Shown: in pieces, positions 11,882 through 20,171 of the stretch
Numbering within the stretch: position 1 is the first letter of the stretch
Layout: each line of letters starts with the position of its first letter
Origin: Pseudoxanthomonas sp. PXM03
GTDB lineage: Bacteria; Pseudomonadota; Gammaproteobacteria; Xanthomonadales; Xanthomonadaceae
DNA length: 64,000 nt
Assembly (NCBI RefSeq): GCF_014852005.1
Contig: NZ_JACVAU010000001.1
Location: 1,696,001-1,760,000, forward strand
Direction of reading: 5' to 3'
The notes under the pieces: model-generated
The model's input: the letters and a program-made list of their open reading frames with translations, nothing else
Told to the model about the DNA's origin: nothing
Database searches by the model: none
Made by a program: the position numbers and the translations under genes

Positions 11882-12718
11882 TCAGTGATGCTTGGGAATG
11901 TCGAGCGCGCCCTTGACGCCATCGTGGTCAATGTCGCCACTGCCGACGGAGCGGACGGTCAGTCCACCGCTGACGTTGCGGACCTCCACGCCACCGGAGC
12001 CGACCGAGCCGACGACCACGTCACCGGTGATGTCGCGCAGATCCGCGCCGCCGGAGCCGATCGAGCCGATCTCCACGTCACCGCTGCCCGCCAGGCTGAA
12101 GCCGCCCGACCCGATGCTGCCGACATGGGTCGTGCCCTGCACCTTGTGCGCCTCCACATCGCCCGAGCCGATCGACACCACTTTCAGGCTGCCGGCACCC
12201 TGGATATCGATATCGCCCGAGCCCACCGAGGTGGCGGCGAGTCCGCGGATGTCGCGGCCCACGGCGTGGCCGGAGCCGACATCGGCGCTGAACACCGGCG
12301 CGCCCGTGACCTCGGCTTCGCCCGAGCCGACCTTCACCTGCACGGGCAGATGGTCGGGCAGGGTCGCCGTCAGGTTCATGTAAGCGTAGTTGCTGCCGAA
12401 CGAAAGACCGCTGAAGCTGCCTTCCTGGTACATCCGCACGATCAGCTTGTCGCCGGCGCGCCGCTGTTCGATCTTCAGGCGAGCGAGCCGGTCGGCGTGA
12501 CTGCTGCAGGCCCTGCCATCCATCGCGGCAGGCGCACCGGCACGCGACTCCACCGTCAGATCGTGCGGGCCGACCTCGAACACCACGGTCTTTGCGTCGC
12601 CGATGTCGAGCGTCAGCTGGCGTGGCGCTTCGTGCTTGCAGTACCTGTCCGACGCCAGCGCGGGTGCGGACAGGGAGAGCAGGGCGAGCAGCGGGGAGGC
12701 GATAAGGGCGGTACGCAT
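11882..12718 (-). CDS. Secreted GSG-repeat beta-solenoid protein (DUF2807/DUF4097-like)
   Basis: 278 residues with a signal peptide ending near ALA-SD (residue 23). From residue 131 there are eight copies of V/I-G-S-G at spacings of 17-19 residues (131, 148, 166, 184, 203, 221, 240, 259). Each copy is followed by alternating hydrophobic residues, the pattern of a right-handed beta-solenoid like the putative auto-transporter adhesin head GIN domain (DUF2807) or DUF4097. The N-terminal part (24-125) is a beta-rich cap with two cysteines (Cys27, Cys71). It sits between DUF2884-like genes in the GntR/ABC run. A structural or binding role in the periplasm is inferred; no catalytic motif is visible. 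Confidence 0.82.
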   Translation of the reverse strand: MRTALIASPLLALLSLSAPALASDRYCKHEAPRQLTLDIGDAKTVVFEVGPHDLTVESRAGAPAAMDGRACSSHADRLARLKIEQRRAGDKLIVRMYQEGSFSGLSFGSNYAYMNLTATLPDHLPVQVKVGSGEAEVTGAPVFSADVGSGHAVGRDIRGLAATSVGSGDIDIQGAGSLKVVSIGSGDVEAHKVQGTTHVGSIGSGGFSLAGSGDVEIGSIGSGGADLRDITGDVVVGSVGSGGVEVRNVSGGLTVRSVGSGDIDHDGVKGALDIPKHH

Positions 12719-12798
12719 CGGCGGGTCTCCGGAATCAGGTCAGTCATGCGGAAGCTGCCGGCGGCGAGGGGCGGCGCGCCCGGCGAACTCAATGGGGG

Positions 12799-13476
12799 TT
12801 ACCGCTTGGCAAACTCGCGGCGGACTTCCTTCTCGCAGTCCTCGACATCGTCCGCTTCCAGCGTGGCGTAGGGACGGAATGGCGGCAGGCTGGCGGACAG
12901 GCGCTCCTGGCTGACCAGCAACGCGGGCAGGCTGTGGCAGATCTGCCGAACGCCCGGTTCGATGGTTTCCCTCACAGTCTTTTCCACGCGGCGCTCCAGG
13001 CTGCCGGTCATGGCGCCGAACATCAGGCTGAAGATGCCCCGGTCCACCGCGTCCAACGCCGCCTGCGCGCTGCGCTCGCCGATGTCGATGCCGGCCTTGG
13101 CGATGTCGATCATCTGGCCGCGATAAAGCAGCAGTTCCTGCCGCTGGCGGCCGTCGATGGCGACCGGCCTGCCTTCGATCAGGAAGTCACCAAGGGGAGT
13201 TATCTCCGCCTTCGGAAGTGATGTGTCCTTGTCGGCGGCGCGGTTGCCGGACGATGCCCCGAAGCGCATGTTATCGCCCAGCTGCAGGTTGCCGGTTTCC
13301 AGCTCACGGCGGGCAACGGCCAGTTCTGCCCGCACTTCGTTGCGCGCGCTCGCCAAGTCGGCACTGATCTCGCGGTCGATGCTGCTTTCCTTCGTGTTCG
13401 CGGCCTGCGCGGCGAGCGGCAGCAGACTCGCCAGCAGCAGGGGCATCAGGGAGCGGTGGATGCGTGTGGAATGCAT
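12799..13476 (-). CDS. DUF2884-like secreted protein (paralogue 2)
   Basis: 225 residues. Unlike its two paralogues it has an ordinary signal peptide (LLPLAAQA-AN, cut near residue 25) and no lipobox, so it should be soluble in the periplasm. A charged coiled-coil-like stretch (SIDREISADLASARNEVRAEL) precedes the shared core LPKAEITPLGDFLIEGRPVAI, then ICHSLPALLVSQERLSASLPPFRPYATLEADDVEDC. Start at 13476 is supported by GGAG eight bases upstream. The three copies are well diverged, so the expansion is old. Function is unknown. Confidence 0.8.
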   Translation of the reverse strand: MHSTRIHRSLMPLLLASLLPLAAQAANTKESSIDREISADLASARNEVRAELAVARRELETGNLQLGDNMRFGASSGNRAADKDTSLPKAEITPLGDFLIEGRPVAIDGRQRQELLLYRGQMIDIAKAGIDIGERSAQAALDAVDRGIFSLMFGAMTGSLERRVEKTVRETIEPGVRQICHSLPALLVSQERLSASLPPFRPYATLEADDVEDCEKEVRREFAKR

Positions 13477-13569
13477 GTCGGATCTCCTTCGTATGGGGGA
13501 TCTGTGCGCGTCTTGCGCGAATCCCCTGGGGCTTGCATGCCGCGCATGATGCGGCCGACGGCAGAAAAC

Positions 13570-14238
13570 TCAGAAGCTCCAGTTGCCGTCGCCGTTGGCA
13601 TCGCCGCAGTCATCCACGTCGGACTGGTCCATGCTCGCGTAAGGCTTGAACTCGGGCAGTGCGGCGGCCAGCGCCTGCTGCGCGCTGAGCAGTCCAGGCA
13701 GGCGTGTGCACAGCTGCGCCACCATGGGCTTGATCTTCGCCTTGGCCTGTTCACCGACCTGCTGGCCGATCTCGTCGCCGGACTGGCCAGCCAGCACACC
13801 CTTCAAGGCCGAGGCCGCAGCATCGATGCCCACGCGGGCGCCTTCCATGCCGATGGCCATGCCGTCGCCGACCACGCCCAGCAGCTCGCCGCGATAGGCC
13901 AGCACCAGCGCCTTCTGTTCCGGAGTGGTCGCGACCGCCTTGCCTTCGATCAACAGATCGCCGGTCGGGGTTATCTCGGCCTTGGGCAGGGATCCGTTTT
14001 CGTTGCGGTTGAGCGACAGGTTCTCGCGCGCCAGACGTTCGCGCGCGGTGGCGATTTCCTCGCGGGCCTTTTCCATTTCCTGGCTGGCCTCGCCCAGGCC
14101 CTTGGCCACTTCGCCCACCGCTTCAGCGGCGATGCCGGTGGGCGCGTTGTCCTGCTTGTCCTGTGCCGGCTGGCAGGCCGCCAGCAGCAGGACGGCGGCG
14201 ATGGAGGCGCTGTGGACCAGTAGAGCGTACTTGCGCAT
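13570..14238 (-). CDS. DUF2884-like lipoprotein (paralogue 3)
   Basis: 222 residues with a lipobox (LLLAAC, Cys22) followed by an acidic, glutamine-rich tether. Next comes a helical segment (EVAKGLGEASQEMEKAREEIATARERLA), then the shared core LPKAEITPTGDLLIEGKAV. It ends in LCTRLPGLLSAQQALAAALPEFKPYASMDQSDVDDC, with the same cysteine pair as the other copies. The ATG at 14238 has AAGGGA upstream; the frame stays open far upstream through the permease gene, but that part is not coding. It lies 62 bp after the ABC permease, with a GC-rich hairpin in the gap. Confidence 0.8.
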   Translation of the reverse strand: MRKYALLVHSASIAAVLLLAACQPAQDKQDNAPTGIAAEAVGEVAKGLGEASQEMEKAREEIATARERLARENLSLNRNENGSLPKAEITPTGDLLIEGKAVATTPEQKALVLAYRGELLGVVGDGMAIGMEGARVGIDAAASALKGVLAGQSGDEIGQQVGEQAKAKIKPMVAQLCTRLPGLLSAQQALAAALPEFKPYASMDQSDVDDCGDANGDGNWSF

Positions 14239-14268
14239 GGGATGTCCCTTGTCGTGTCGGATCGAAGC

Positions 14269-14292
14269 GGGCGGCGGTGGGGAGCGCCGCCC
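14269..14292 (-). other. GC-rich hairpin between ABC permease and DUF2884-like genes
   Basis: GGGCGGCG and CGCCGCCC form an 8-bp perfect stem around GTGGGGAG. There is no T run after it on the minus strand, so it is more likely an RNA stability or partial attenuation element that would set transporter and lipoprotein levels apart. Function is inferred. Confidence 0.45.
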
Positions 14293-14300
14293 CGGGGGGC

Positions 14301-15299
14301 TTATTCGCTTTCGCGCCAGCGACGCAGATAGATGGCACCGATGATCAGGGCCACGCCGATCACTGCACCGATCCACAGGTCGGCCGTGGCGAAGGCCTGC
14401 CAGCTGCGGGTCAGGTCGATGGCATTGGCCAGTTCGTCCGGGGAGTTGAAGTCGGCATGTGGGTTTGTGGCTCCGCCCTGCAGGGTGGGGAACCAAGCGC
14501 CCGGGATCACGCTCGCCAGCCCGCGGTAAACCACGGTGTACCAGATCAGATCGTGGCGGACCTCCAGGCCCGGCAGGATGTCGGTCATGCTGATGATGAC
14601 GCACGCCAGCACCGGCACCAGCACCGCCCAGAGGAACGGCTTGCTGCGCGACCAGGCCGAGCAGAACATCAGCCAGCCCACCGCCGGCAACGCCCAGAAC
14701 ACGTAGACGGGCAGGGAGGCAAGCACGCCGCCGATGATGCGCAGCGGATGCGAGTGGGTGAACACCGCGCCGCCAGCCGGCAAGCCGTTGATCGAAATGG
14801 TCAGCGCCGAGATCAGCCACATCGCCATGCCGATCAGGATGCCCACGCCCACCGCCAGCAACGGCGCTAGCAGCAGCGCCCACGCCAGCTTGGACAGCAC
14901 CATGTGCGTGTCGGAGATGGGCAAGGACTTCCAGAACAGCACGCTGCGGTCGCGGCGGTCGTCGTACAGCGTGCCCAGCGCATAGAAGAAGACTACGAAG
15001 GCCAGGACCACGCAGGCCAGGATCACGCCGCCCAGCAGCATGCCGTCGCCGATGCCGCCGACGATCTGGTGGGCCTTTTCCGGCGCCTCCTCGACGCTGA
15101 AGCCACCGCCGTTCATCTGGCCACGTGCGGCGATGCTGCCAATGACGGCCAGGATCAGGTTGAGGACCACGAAGATGCCGCCGGTGATGACAGGCGCCCA
15201 GAAGAATCCGCCACGGTTTTCCCAGAACTCGCGCTTCAGCAGCCACGTGAACGCGCCCGGCTTGGAGGATTTACCCAATGTCGAAGTCACGGCGTTCAT
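14301..15299 (-). CDS. ABC-2 type transporter permease
   Basis: 332 residues with about six hydrophobic segments: around residues 35-57, 90-115, 135-160, 190-215, 220-240 and 305-325. A cytoplasmic N-terminus carries the FTWLLKREFWENRGGFFWAP motif common to ABC-2 permeases that accompany YtrA-type regulators. A long loop precedes the last membrane segment. Its ATG overlaps the stop of the ATPase gene by 4 bp. One permease gene suggests a homodimer pairing with the adjacent ATPase. The substrate is unknown; related GntR/ABC operons respond to envelope-acting antibiotics. Confidence 0.88.
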   Translation of the reverse strand: MNAVTSTLGKSSKPGAFTWLLKREFWENRGGFFWAPVITGGIFVVLNLILAVIGSIAARGQMNGGGFSVEEAPEKAHQIVGGIGDGMLLGGVILACVVLAFVVFFYALGTLYDDRRDRSVLFWKSLPISDTHMVLSKLAWALLLAPLLAVGVGILIGMAMWLISALTISINGLPAGGAVFTHSHPLRIIGGVLASLPVYVFWALPAVGWLMFCSAWSRSKPFLWAVLVPVLACVIISMTDILPGLEVRHDLIWYTVVYRGLASVIPGAWFPTLQGGATNPHADFNSPDELANAIDLTRSWQAFATADLWIGAVIGVALIIGAIYLRRWRESE

Positions 15300-16171
15300 G
15301 CGTAGGTTCCTTTCATGATGGCGACGAACAGGTCGGCCAGGCCAGGGGTACGGGTTTCGCCGAGGGCGGCGAGATGGCCTTTCGGCACGCCGTCGAACAG
15401 CAGCACGGTCTTGCCGAAGGGCAGGGCGCGTTCGTCGATGGGTTTCAGGGCGCGGGCCTGGTCAACCGCCTCGCCACTGACCAGCACTTCGGTGTAGCGC
15501 TCGGCCATGTCCTCCATCTGCGACGTGAGCACGATCTTGCCGTCGCGGATGAACATGACGTCGGTGAGGATGTGTTCGATCTCTTCCACCTGGTGGGTGG
15601 TGACGATGATCGTCTTCTGTTCGTCGAAGTAGTCCTCCAGCAGGCGCTGGTAGAACTGCTTGCGATACAGGATGTCCAGGCCCAGCGTGGGTTCGTCCAG
15701 CACCAGCAGCTTCGCGTCGATGGCCATCACCAGCGCCAGGTGCAGCTGCACGATCATGCCCTTGGACATTTCGCGCACGCGCAGGTTGGGCTTCAACTGG
15801 GTATTGGCGAGGAAACGCTCGCATTTGGCGCGATCGAAGCGCGGATGCACGCCGCCCACGAAGTCGATGGCCTCCTTGACCTTCATCCAGCGCGGCAGCA
15901 CCGCCACGTCGGCGATGAAGCAGACATCCTTCATCAACTCGTCGCGGTCCTTGCGCGGATCCATGCCCAGCACCTTCAGCTGGCCTTCGAATGGCGTCAG
16001 GCCCAGGATGGCCTTCAGCGCGGTGGTCTTGCCGGCCCCGTTGGGACCGATCAGACCGATGATCTTGCCCGCTTCGATCTCGAAGCTCGTGTTGTCCAGC
16101 GCAAGCTTGTTCCTGTAGGCCTTGCGCAGGCCGTGGGCCGACACCACGGCGTTGGCGATTGCGGCATTCAT
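15296..16171 (-). CDS. ABC transporter ATP-binding protein
   Basis: 291 residues. Walker A GPNGAGKTT (about 43-51), an atypical signature region (REMSKGMIVQLHLAL, where LSGGQ is replaced by MSKGM), Walker B KLLVLDEPTLGLD, and the switch histidine in TTHQVEEIEH. The MSKGM signature is common in ABC-2-linked ATPases of the YtrB kind. The ATG at 16171 shares a base with the TGA of the GntR gene (TGATG), and its stop overlaps the permease start. A GTG at 16174 is an alternative start. Confidence 0.93.
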   Translation of the reverse strand: MNAAIANAVVSAHGLRKAYRNKLALDNTSFEIEAGKIIGLIGPNGAGKTTALKAILGLTPFEGQLKVLGMDPRKDRDELMKDVCFIADVAVLPRWMKVKEAIDFVGGVHPRFDRAKCERFLANTQLKPNLRVREMSKGMIVQLHLALVMAIDAKLLVLDEPTLGLDILYRKQFYQRLLEDYFDEQKTIIVTTHQVEEIEHILTDVMFIRDGKIVLTSQMEDMAERYTEVLVSGEAVDQARALKPIDERALPFGKTVLLFDGVPKGHLAALGETRTPGLADLFVAIMKGTYA

Positions 16172-16533
16172 CACTTGTTCCCCTTGGATTGCAGCAGATC
16201 TTCAATGGACAGGCCCAGGCGCTCGATGCGCTCGGCGACAGCGGGCCATTCCTCGGTCAGGAACCGCTCGCGCTCGGTGCCGCGCAGCTTCTTGGCCGCC
16301 TCGTCGGTGACGAACATGCCCAGGCCGCGGCGCTTCTCCACCAGGGCTTCATCCGCCAGCTCCTGGTAGGCACGCGAAACGGTGATCGGGTTGAGCTGGT
16401 ACTCCGCCGCCACCTGGCGGACGGAGGGCAGCGCGTCACCCGGCTTCAGGATGCCGTCCAGCATCATCGCGATCACGCGATCCTTCAGCTGGCGGTAGAT
16501 GGGAGCGCCGTCGCTCCATTGGATGGAAGTCAT
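16171..16533 (-). CDS. GntR-family transcriptional regulator, YtrA subfamily
   Basis: 120 residues: a GntR winged helix (APIYRQLKDRVIAMMLDGILKPGDALPSVRQVAAEYQLNPITVSRAYQELADEALVEKRRGLGMFV) with only a short helical tail, the YtrA layout. HpaR1, a Xanthomonas virulence regulator, belongs to this subfamily and is a plausible orthologue. The small C-terminal domain probably dimerises and holds little ligand pocket. The gene lies 3 bp after a small membrane-protein gene and overlaps the ATPase gene, so it should control its own operon. A near-perfect dyad over the operon promoter is its likely operator. Confidence 0.9.
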   Translation of the reverse strand: MTSIQWSDGAPIYRQLKDRVIAMMLDGILKPGDALPSVRQVAAEYQLNPITVSRAYQELADEALVEKRRGLGMFVTDEAAKKLRGTERERFLTEEWPAVAERIERLGLSIEDLLQSKGNK

Positions 16534-16536
16534 GGC

Positions 16537-16797
16537 TCAGCTCCTCGGACGCAGCGATTGGCCAAAGGAGAAATAGGGCATGGCCAGCGATGCCCGGGCG
16601 CGGCGCTTGTGCTGCCGGGCTTCGGGCTTGCCGTCGTCGCCTGCGATCTCGAGGGCTTCGGATTCCAGCGCGCCCACCAGCGCGGCGGATTCCACCTCGG
16701 CCGTGCGTGCGCCGGTGACGGCCGCCAGCGCGCCCACTGCCAGCAGCAGGCCGCCGACGGCGAGGCTGGGCAGGGCGTGGGTCAATTTCTGGTTCAT
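16537..16797 (-). CDS. Small single-pass membrane protein, first gene of the GntR/ABC run
   Basis: 86 residues. One hydrophobic segment (about residues 9-29, LPSLAVGGLLLAVGALAAVTG) follows a short N-terminus. An acidic stretch and a basic tail (QHKRRARASLAMPYFSFGQSLRPRS) come after it. I recognise no family. It is the promoter-proximal gene, 3 bp ahead of the GntR gene. Position suggests a sensor or accessory part of the ABC system, but this is inference. Confidence 0.7.
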   Translation of the reverse strand: MNQKLTHALPSLAVGGLLLAVGALAAVTGARTAEVESAALVGALESEALEIAGDDGKPEARQHKRRARASLAMPYFSFGQSLRPRS

Positions 16798-16822
16798 GGC
16801 ATCCCCCCGTGAGTTGGGTGAG

Positions 16823-16848
16823 TGGTGTTGTATTCAACTATAACACCA
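16823..16848. promoter_or_regulatory. Candidate operator of the GntR/YtrA repressor
   Basis: TGGTGTTGTA and TATAACACCA form an inverted repeat with 9 of 10 pairs matching around the 6-bp spacer TTCAAC. It lies 26 bp upstream of the first gene and covers the -10 box of the operon promoter, as expected for an autorepressor. Assignment to the adjacent GntR protein is inferred from position and symmetry. Confidence 0.7.
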
Positions 16849-16864
16849 AAACACAGGGCGTCAA
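16837..16864 (-). promoter_or_regulatory. Sigma-70-type promoter of the GntR/ABC run
   Basis: On the minus strand TTGACG (16859-16864) and TATAGT (16837-16842) are separated by 16 bp. This is one of the best promoter matches in the window. The -10 lies inside the right arm and spacer of the dyad at 16823-16848. Confidence 0.7.
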
Positions 16865-16932
16865 CGGGGTGACCGGGTTTTGTCACCCAACTGAAGGCAT
16901 ACTTGTCATGTTCGTAATAGCGGGGTGAGGTC

Positions 16933-17496
16933 ATGAAGTTCAAGTCATTGAAAATGCTGTCATTTCTTGCGCTCGTGAGTGTCTCCGCGACCGTGCTGGC
17001 CGCCGGTTTGCTGGACGTCGCCTACCGCCCACTGGCCGGCAAGGTGCCCGTCAACCTGAAGGAAAAGTATGCGGGCCAGGTGCTGCTGGTGGTGAACACT
17101 GCCAGCAAATGCGGTTACACGCCGCAGTACGAAGGGCTGGAGGCGCTGCACAAGCGCTATGCCGGTCAGGGATTCGCGGTACTCGGTTTCCCCTCCAACG
17201 ACTTCAAGGGCCAGGAGCCGGGCAGCGAGAAGGAGATCCAGGAGTTCTGCACGCTGACCTATGGCGTGAAGTTCCCGATGTTCGAGAAAGTGGTGGTGAC
17301 GGGCGAGAAAGCGACGCCGCTTTACCGTTCGCTGGCGCAGGCCACGGGCACTGCCCCGGGATGGAACTTCCACAAGTACTTGATCAGCCGCGACGGTCGC
17401 GTGGTGGCGAATTTCCCCAGCAAGGTCTCGCCTGAAGACCCCGCCGTGGTGGAAGCGATCGAGCGCGAATTGAAGGCCCCGCGCGCTGCGCGTTGA
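16933..17496 (+). CDS. Glutathione-peroxidase-family peroxidase, exported
   Basis: 187 residues. The signal peptide ([24 protein letters not shown]) places it in the periplasm, unlike the cytoplasmic BtuE type. The peroxidatic residue is Cys60 in [20 protein letters not shown]. The partner glutamine lies in [14 protein letters not shown] and the tryptophan in PGWNFHKYL, completing the catalytic set. It reduces peroxides with a thiol donor, probably a thioredoxin-like protein, since cysteine-type bacterial enzymes rarely use glutathione. GTGAGG precedes the ATG. It is divergent from the GntR/ABC run. Confidence 0.92.
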   Translation: MKFKSLKMLSFLALVSVSATVLAAGLLDVAYRPLAGKVPVNLKEKYAGQVLLVVNTASKCGYTPQYEGLEALHKRYAGQGFAVLGFPSNDFKGQEPGSEKEIQEFCTLTYGVKFPMFEKVVVTGEKATPLYRSLAQATGTAPGWNFHKYLISRDGRVVANFPSKVSPEDPAVVEAIERELKAPRAAR

Positions 17497-17578
17497 TGCA
17501 GTGCCTTCGCGGGTGGCTGGCATGCCACAATACGGGTTTGGCGCCGCCATCGTGGCGCAGGTTCCAGGAGCAGAAAGG

Positions 17579-18514
17579 ATGAAGCGGTCGGTCCGCGGCG
17601 CAGCCGTGTTGTTGGCAATCTCGTTTTCGATGCTGGGAGGCAGCGTGTCTGCACAGGAAAAAACCGCGCTGGTCACCGAGCGCGACAAGGTGAGCTACGC
17701 GATTGGTGTGGATGTGGGCAATTCGCTGCAACCGGTGGGGCCATTCCTCGATGTGGCTGCGTTCGAGCGCGCGATCATCAACACGTTCGCTGGCAAGCCC
17801 GCGCTGATCTCCGAGCAGGAAGCGCAGGCGACCGACCAGTTGCTGCGGGTGAACCTCGCCGTGGCCGAAGGCCAGCCGGTCCCCGGCATGCCGCCGGGCA
17901 GCACGCCGCCGGCGGTCGACAAGACCAAGGTCGGCCTGTTCCTGGGCACCTATGTGGTGGGCCCCTCGCTGATGCCGTTCAAGGATGAGCTGGACACGGC
18001 CGTGCTCGCCCAAGCCGTGCGGACGCTGACCAGCAAGAGCGGCACGCCCCTGCTGAGCGTGGAGCAGGCGCAGGCCGAGATGCAGGCCTATATCGCCAAG
18101 CGTCAGGCCGGTGCGTCGCAGCGCAATCGCGACGAGGGCGCCAAGTTCCTCTCCGCCAACAAGACCAAGCCCGGTGTGGTCACCACCCCGTCGGGGCTGC
18201 AGTACATGGTGCTGCGCCAGGGCAACGGACAGCGGCCGATGTCCACCAGCCGCGTGCGCGTGAACTACGAAGGCAAGCTGCTCAACGGCGAAGTCTTCGA
18301 CAGCTCGTATGCGCGCGGTGAGCCGGCCGAGTTCGGCCTGAACCAGGTCATCGCAGGCTGGACCGAAGGCGTGGCCCTGATGCCCGTGGGCGCCAAGTAC
18401 CGCTTCTGGATCCCGTCCAACCTGGCCTACGGTCCCAATGGTGCACCCGGCGGCAAGATCGGCCCGGATGCGACGCTGACCTTCGACGTCGAATTGATGG
18501 GCGTGCTGCAATAA
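17579..18514 (+). CDS. FKBP-type peptidyl-prolyl isomerase with two N-terminal helical domains
   Basis: 311 residues with a signal peptide (cut near SVSA-QE, residue 25), so periplasmic. The C-terminal FKBP domain spans about 224-308 ([45 protein letters not shown]). Two similar helical stretches precede it: 37-92 ([13 protein letters not shown] ... [12 protein letters not shown]) and 117-172 ([14 protein letters not shown] ... [11 protein letters not shown]). Both resemble the FKBP_N dimerisation domain of FkpA/Mip. They are separated by a Pro/Gly hinge ([14 protein letters not shown]). The usual protein has one such domain. Start at 17579 follows CAGGAG. It probably folds outer-membrane or periplasmic proteins. 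Confidence 0.9.
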   Translation: MKRSVRGAAVLLAISFSMLGGSVSAQEKTALVTERDKVSYAIGVDVGNSLQPVGPFLDVAAFERAIINTFAGKPALISEQEAQATDQLLRVNLAVAEGQPVPGMPPGSTPPAVDKTKVGLFLGTYVVGPSLMPFKDELDTAVLAQAVRTLTSKSGTPLLSVEQAQAEMQAYIAKRQAGASQRNRDEGAKFLSANKTKPGVVTTPSGLQYMVLRQGNGQRPMSTSRVRVNYEGKLLNGEVFDSSYARGEPAEFGLNQVIAGWTEGVALMPVGAKYRFWIPSNLAYGPNGAPGGKIGPDATLTFDVELMGVLQ

Positions 18515-18557
18515 GTCGCTGGTGTAATCGCGGCTCCCCCGGCCAGGAAGTGCTTTC

Positions 18558-19910
18558 ATGCGCGTTGCGATCTTCGGTACCGGTTACGTCGGGCTGGTGA
18601 CAGGCACCTGCCTGGCCGAGGTCGGGCATGACGTGGTCTGTATGGACATCGACCCCGCGAAGGTCGATGGTCTCAATCACGGCGTCGTCCCCATCTACGA
18701 GCCCGGCCTGTCGCCGATGGTGAAGGCCAACCATGCCGCGGGGCGCCTGCGGTTCACCACCGTTGCGGAAGAGGCCATCGCGCACGGTGACGTGGTGTTC
18801 ATCGCCGTGGGTACCCCTCCCGACGAGGACGGCAGCGCCGACCTGCAGTACGTCCTGGCGGTGGCCGACACCATCGGCCGCAACCTCCAGCAGCCTTGCA
18901 TCGTGGTCAACAAGTCCACGGTGCCGGTCGGCACCGCCGACAAGGTGAGGGCGGCCATCGACGCCGAACTCGCGGCGCGCGGCGTGGAGATCGCGTTCGA
19001 TGTCGTCTCCAATCCCGAGTTCCTCAAGGAAGGCGATGCGGTCAACGACTGCATGCGCCCTGATCGCATCGTCATCGGCGCCTCGGATCCGCAGGCCGTG
19101 GAGAAACTGCGCCGTCTCTACGCACCCTTCAATCGCAACCACGAGCGCATCGTCGTCATGGACGTGCGCTCTGCCGAGCTGACCAAGTACGCCGCCAACG
19201 CGATGCTGGCCACCAAGATCAGCTTCATGAACGAGATCGCGAACATCGCCGAACGCGTCGGTGCCGACGTGGAGCATGTGCGGCAGGGCATCGGTTCCGA
19301 CCCGCGCATCGGCTGGCATTTCATCTATCCCGGCGCAGGCTACGGCGGCTCCTGCTTCCCCAAGGATGTGCAGGCGCTGGCACGCACCGCGCAGCAGCAT
19401 GGTTACCAGGCCGAACTGCTGCAGGCCGTGGAGGCCGTCAACCACCGCCAGAAGGCCCATCTGTTCGAATTGATACAGCGTCACTATGACCGCGGCGAAG
19501 ACGAGGGCATCCGTGGCAGGACGTTCGCGGTCTGGGGGCTGTCGTTCAAGCCCAACACCGACGACATGCGCGAAGCCAGCAGCCGCAGGCTGCTGGCGGA
19601 GTTGTGGGACGCCGGTGCGAAGGTCCGCGCCTACGACCCGGAGGCCCGCGAGGAAGCCGCCCGGATCTTCGGTGAACGCGACGACCTGGTGCTTTGCGAT
19701 GACGCACGCACTGCCGTTGAGGGTGCCGATGCACTGGTGGTGGTGACCGAGTGGAAGCAGTTCCGCAGCCCGGATTTCGCGCGCCTGCGCGACACCCTCG
19801 GCGATGCGGTGGTCTTTGACGGCCGCAACCTGTACGACCCCGGCGAAGTGGAAGCCGCAGGCATCGCGTATTACGGCATCGGGCGCGGGAGATCCTTGCA
19901 TGCAGACTGA
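18558..19910 (+). CDS. ugd: UDP-glucose 6-dehydrogenase
   Basis: 450 residues. It oxidises UDP-glucose twice with NAD to UDP-glucuronate, a precursor for exopolysaccharide and lipid A sugars. The N-terminal Rossmann motif is [19 protein letters not shown]; the catalytic cysteine is Cys266 in [12 protein letters not shown]. The C-terminal UDP-binding domain includes [17 protein letters not shown]. It overlaps slyX by 11 bp and stands apart from any polysaccharide cluster. Confidence 0.96.
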   Translation: MRVAIFGTGYVGLVTGTCLAEVGHDVVCMDIDPAKVDGLNHGVVPIYEPGLSPMVKANHAAGRLRFTTVAEEAIAHGDVVFIAVGTPPDEDGSADLQYVLAVADTIGRNLQQPCIVVNKSTVPVGTADKVRAAIDAELAARGVEIAFDVVSNPEFLKEGDAVNDCMRPDRIVIGASDPQAVEKLRRLYAPFNRNHERIVVMDVRSAELTKYAANAMLATKISFMNEIANIAERVGADVEHVRQGIGSDPRIGWHFIYPGAGYGGSCFPKDVQALARTAQQHGYQAELLQAVEAVNHRQKAHLFELIQRHYDRGEDEGIRGRTFAVWGLSFKPNTDDMREASSRRLLAELWDAGAKVRAYDPEAREEAARIFGERDDLVLCDDARTAVEGADALVVVTEWKQFRSPDFARLRDTLGDAVVFDGRNLYDPGEVEAAGIAYYGIGRGRSLHAD

Positions 19911-20136
19911 CCTGCTGTTGCAGGGCGACACGCTCGAGCGCCGCCTGGTGGAGATGGAAACCCGTCTGGCGTTCCAGGAGCATTCGCTCAACGAGCTGAG
20001 CGAGGCGCTGGCGGACGCACGGGCCGAGAACCAGCGCACCGCGCTGCTGCTCCGGCACATGGTGGAGGAGCTCGGAAAGGTACGTACCTCGCTGTTCGAG
20101 GACCCCGCCAACGAACCGCCGCCGCCGCATTATTGA
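19900..20136 (+). CDS. slyX: SlyX-family coiled-coil protein
   Basis: 78 residues, short coiled coil ([47 protein letters not shown]) ending in the proline/histidine tail NEPPPPHY typical of SlyX. The family has no assigned biochemical role. The ATG lies inside the end of ugd (11-bp overlap), suggesting coupled translation. Confidence 0.9.
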   Translation: MQTDLLLQGDTLERRLVEMETRLAFQEHSLNELSEALADARAENQRTALLLRHMVEELGKVRTSLFEDPANEPPPPHY

Positions 20137-20171
20137 TACGCTTGGGACACAGCAGTCCCCACGAAAGACCG

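Noticed and set aside
13570-15246. Single 558-codon frame covering the third DUF2884-like gene and part of the ABC permease
   Set aside because: Only the part from 14238 onward to the stop is a recognisable protein with a lipoprotein signal. The upstream part is out of frame with the conserved permease, so this is not a fusion.
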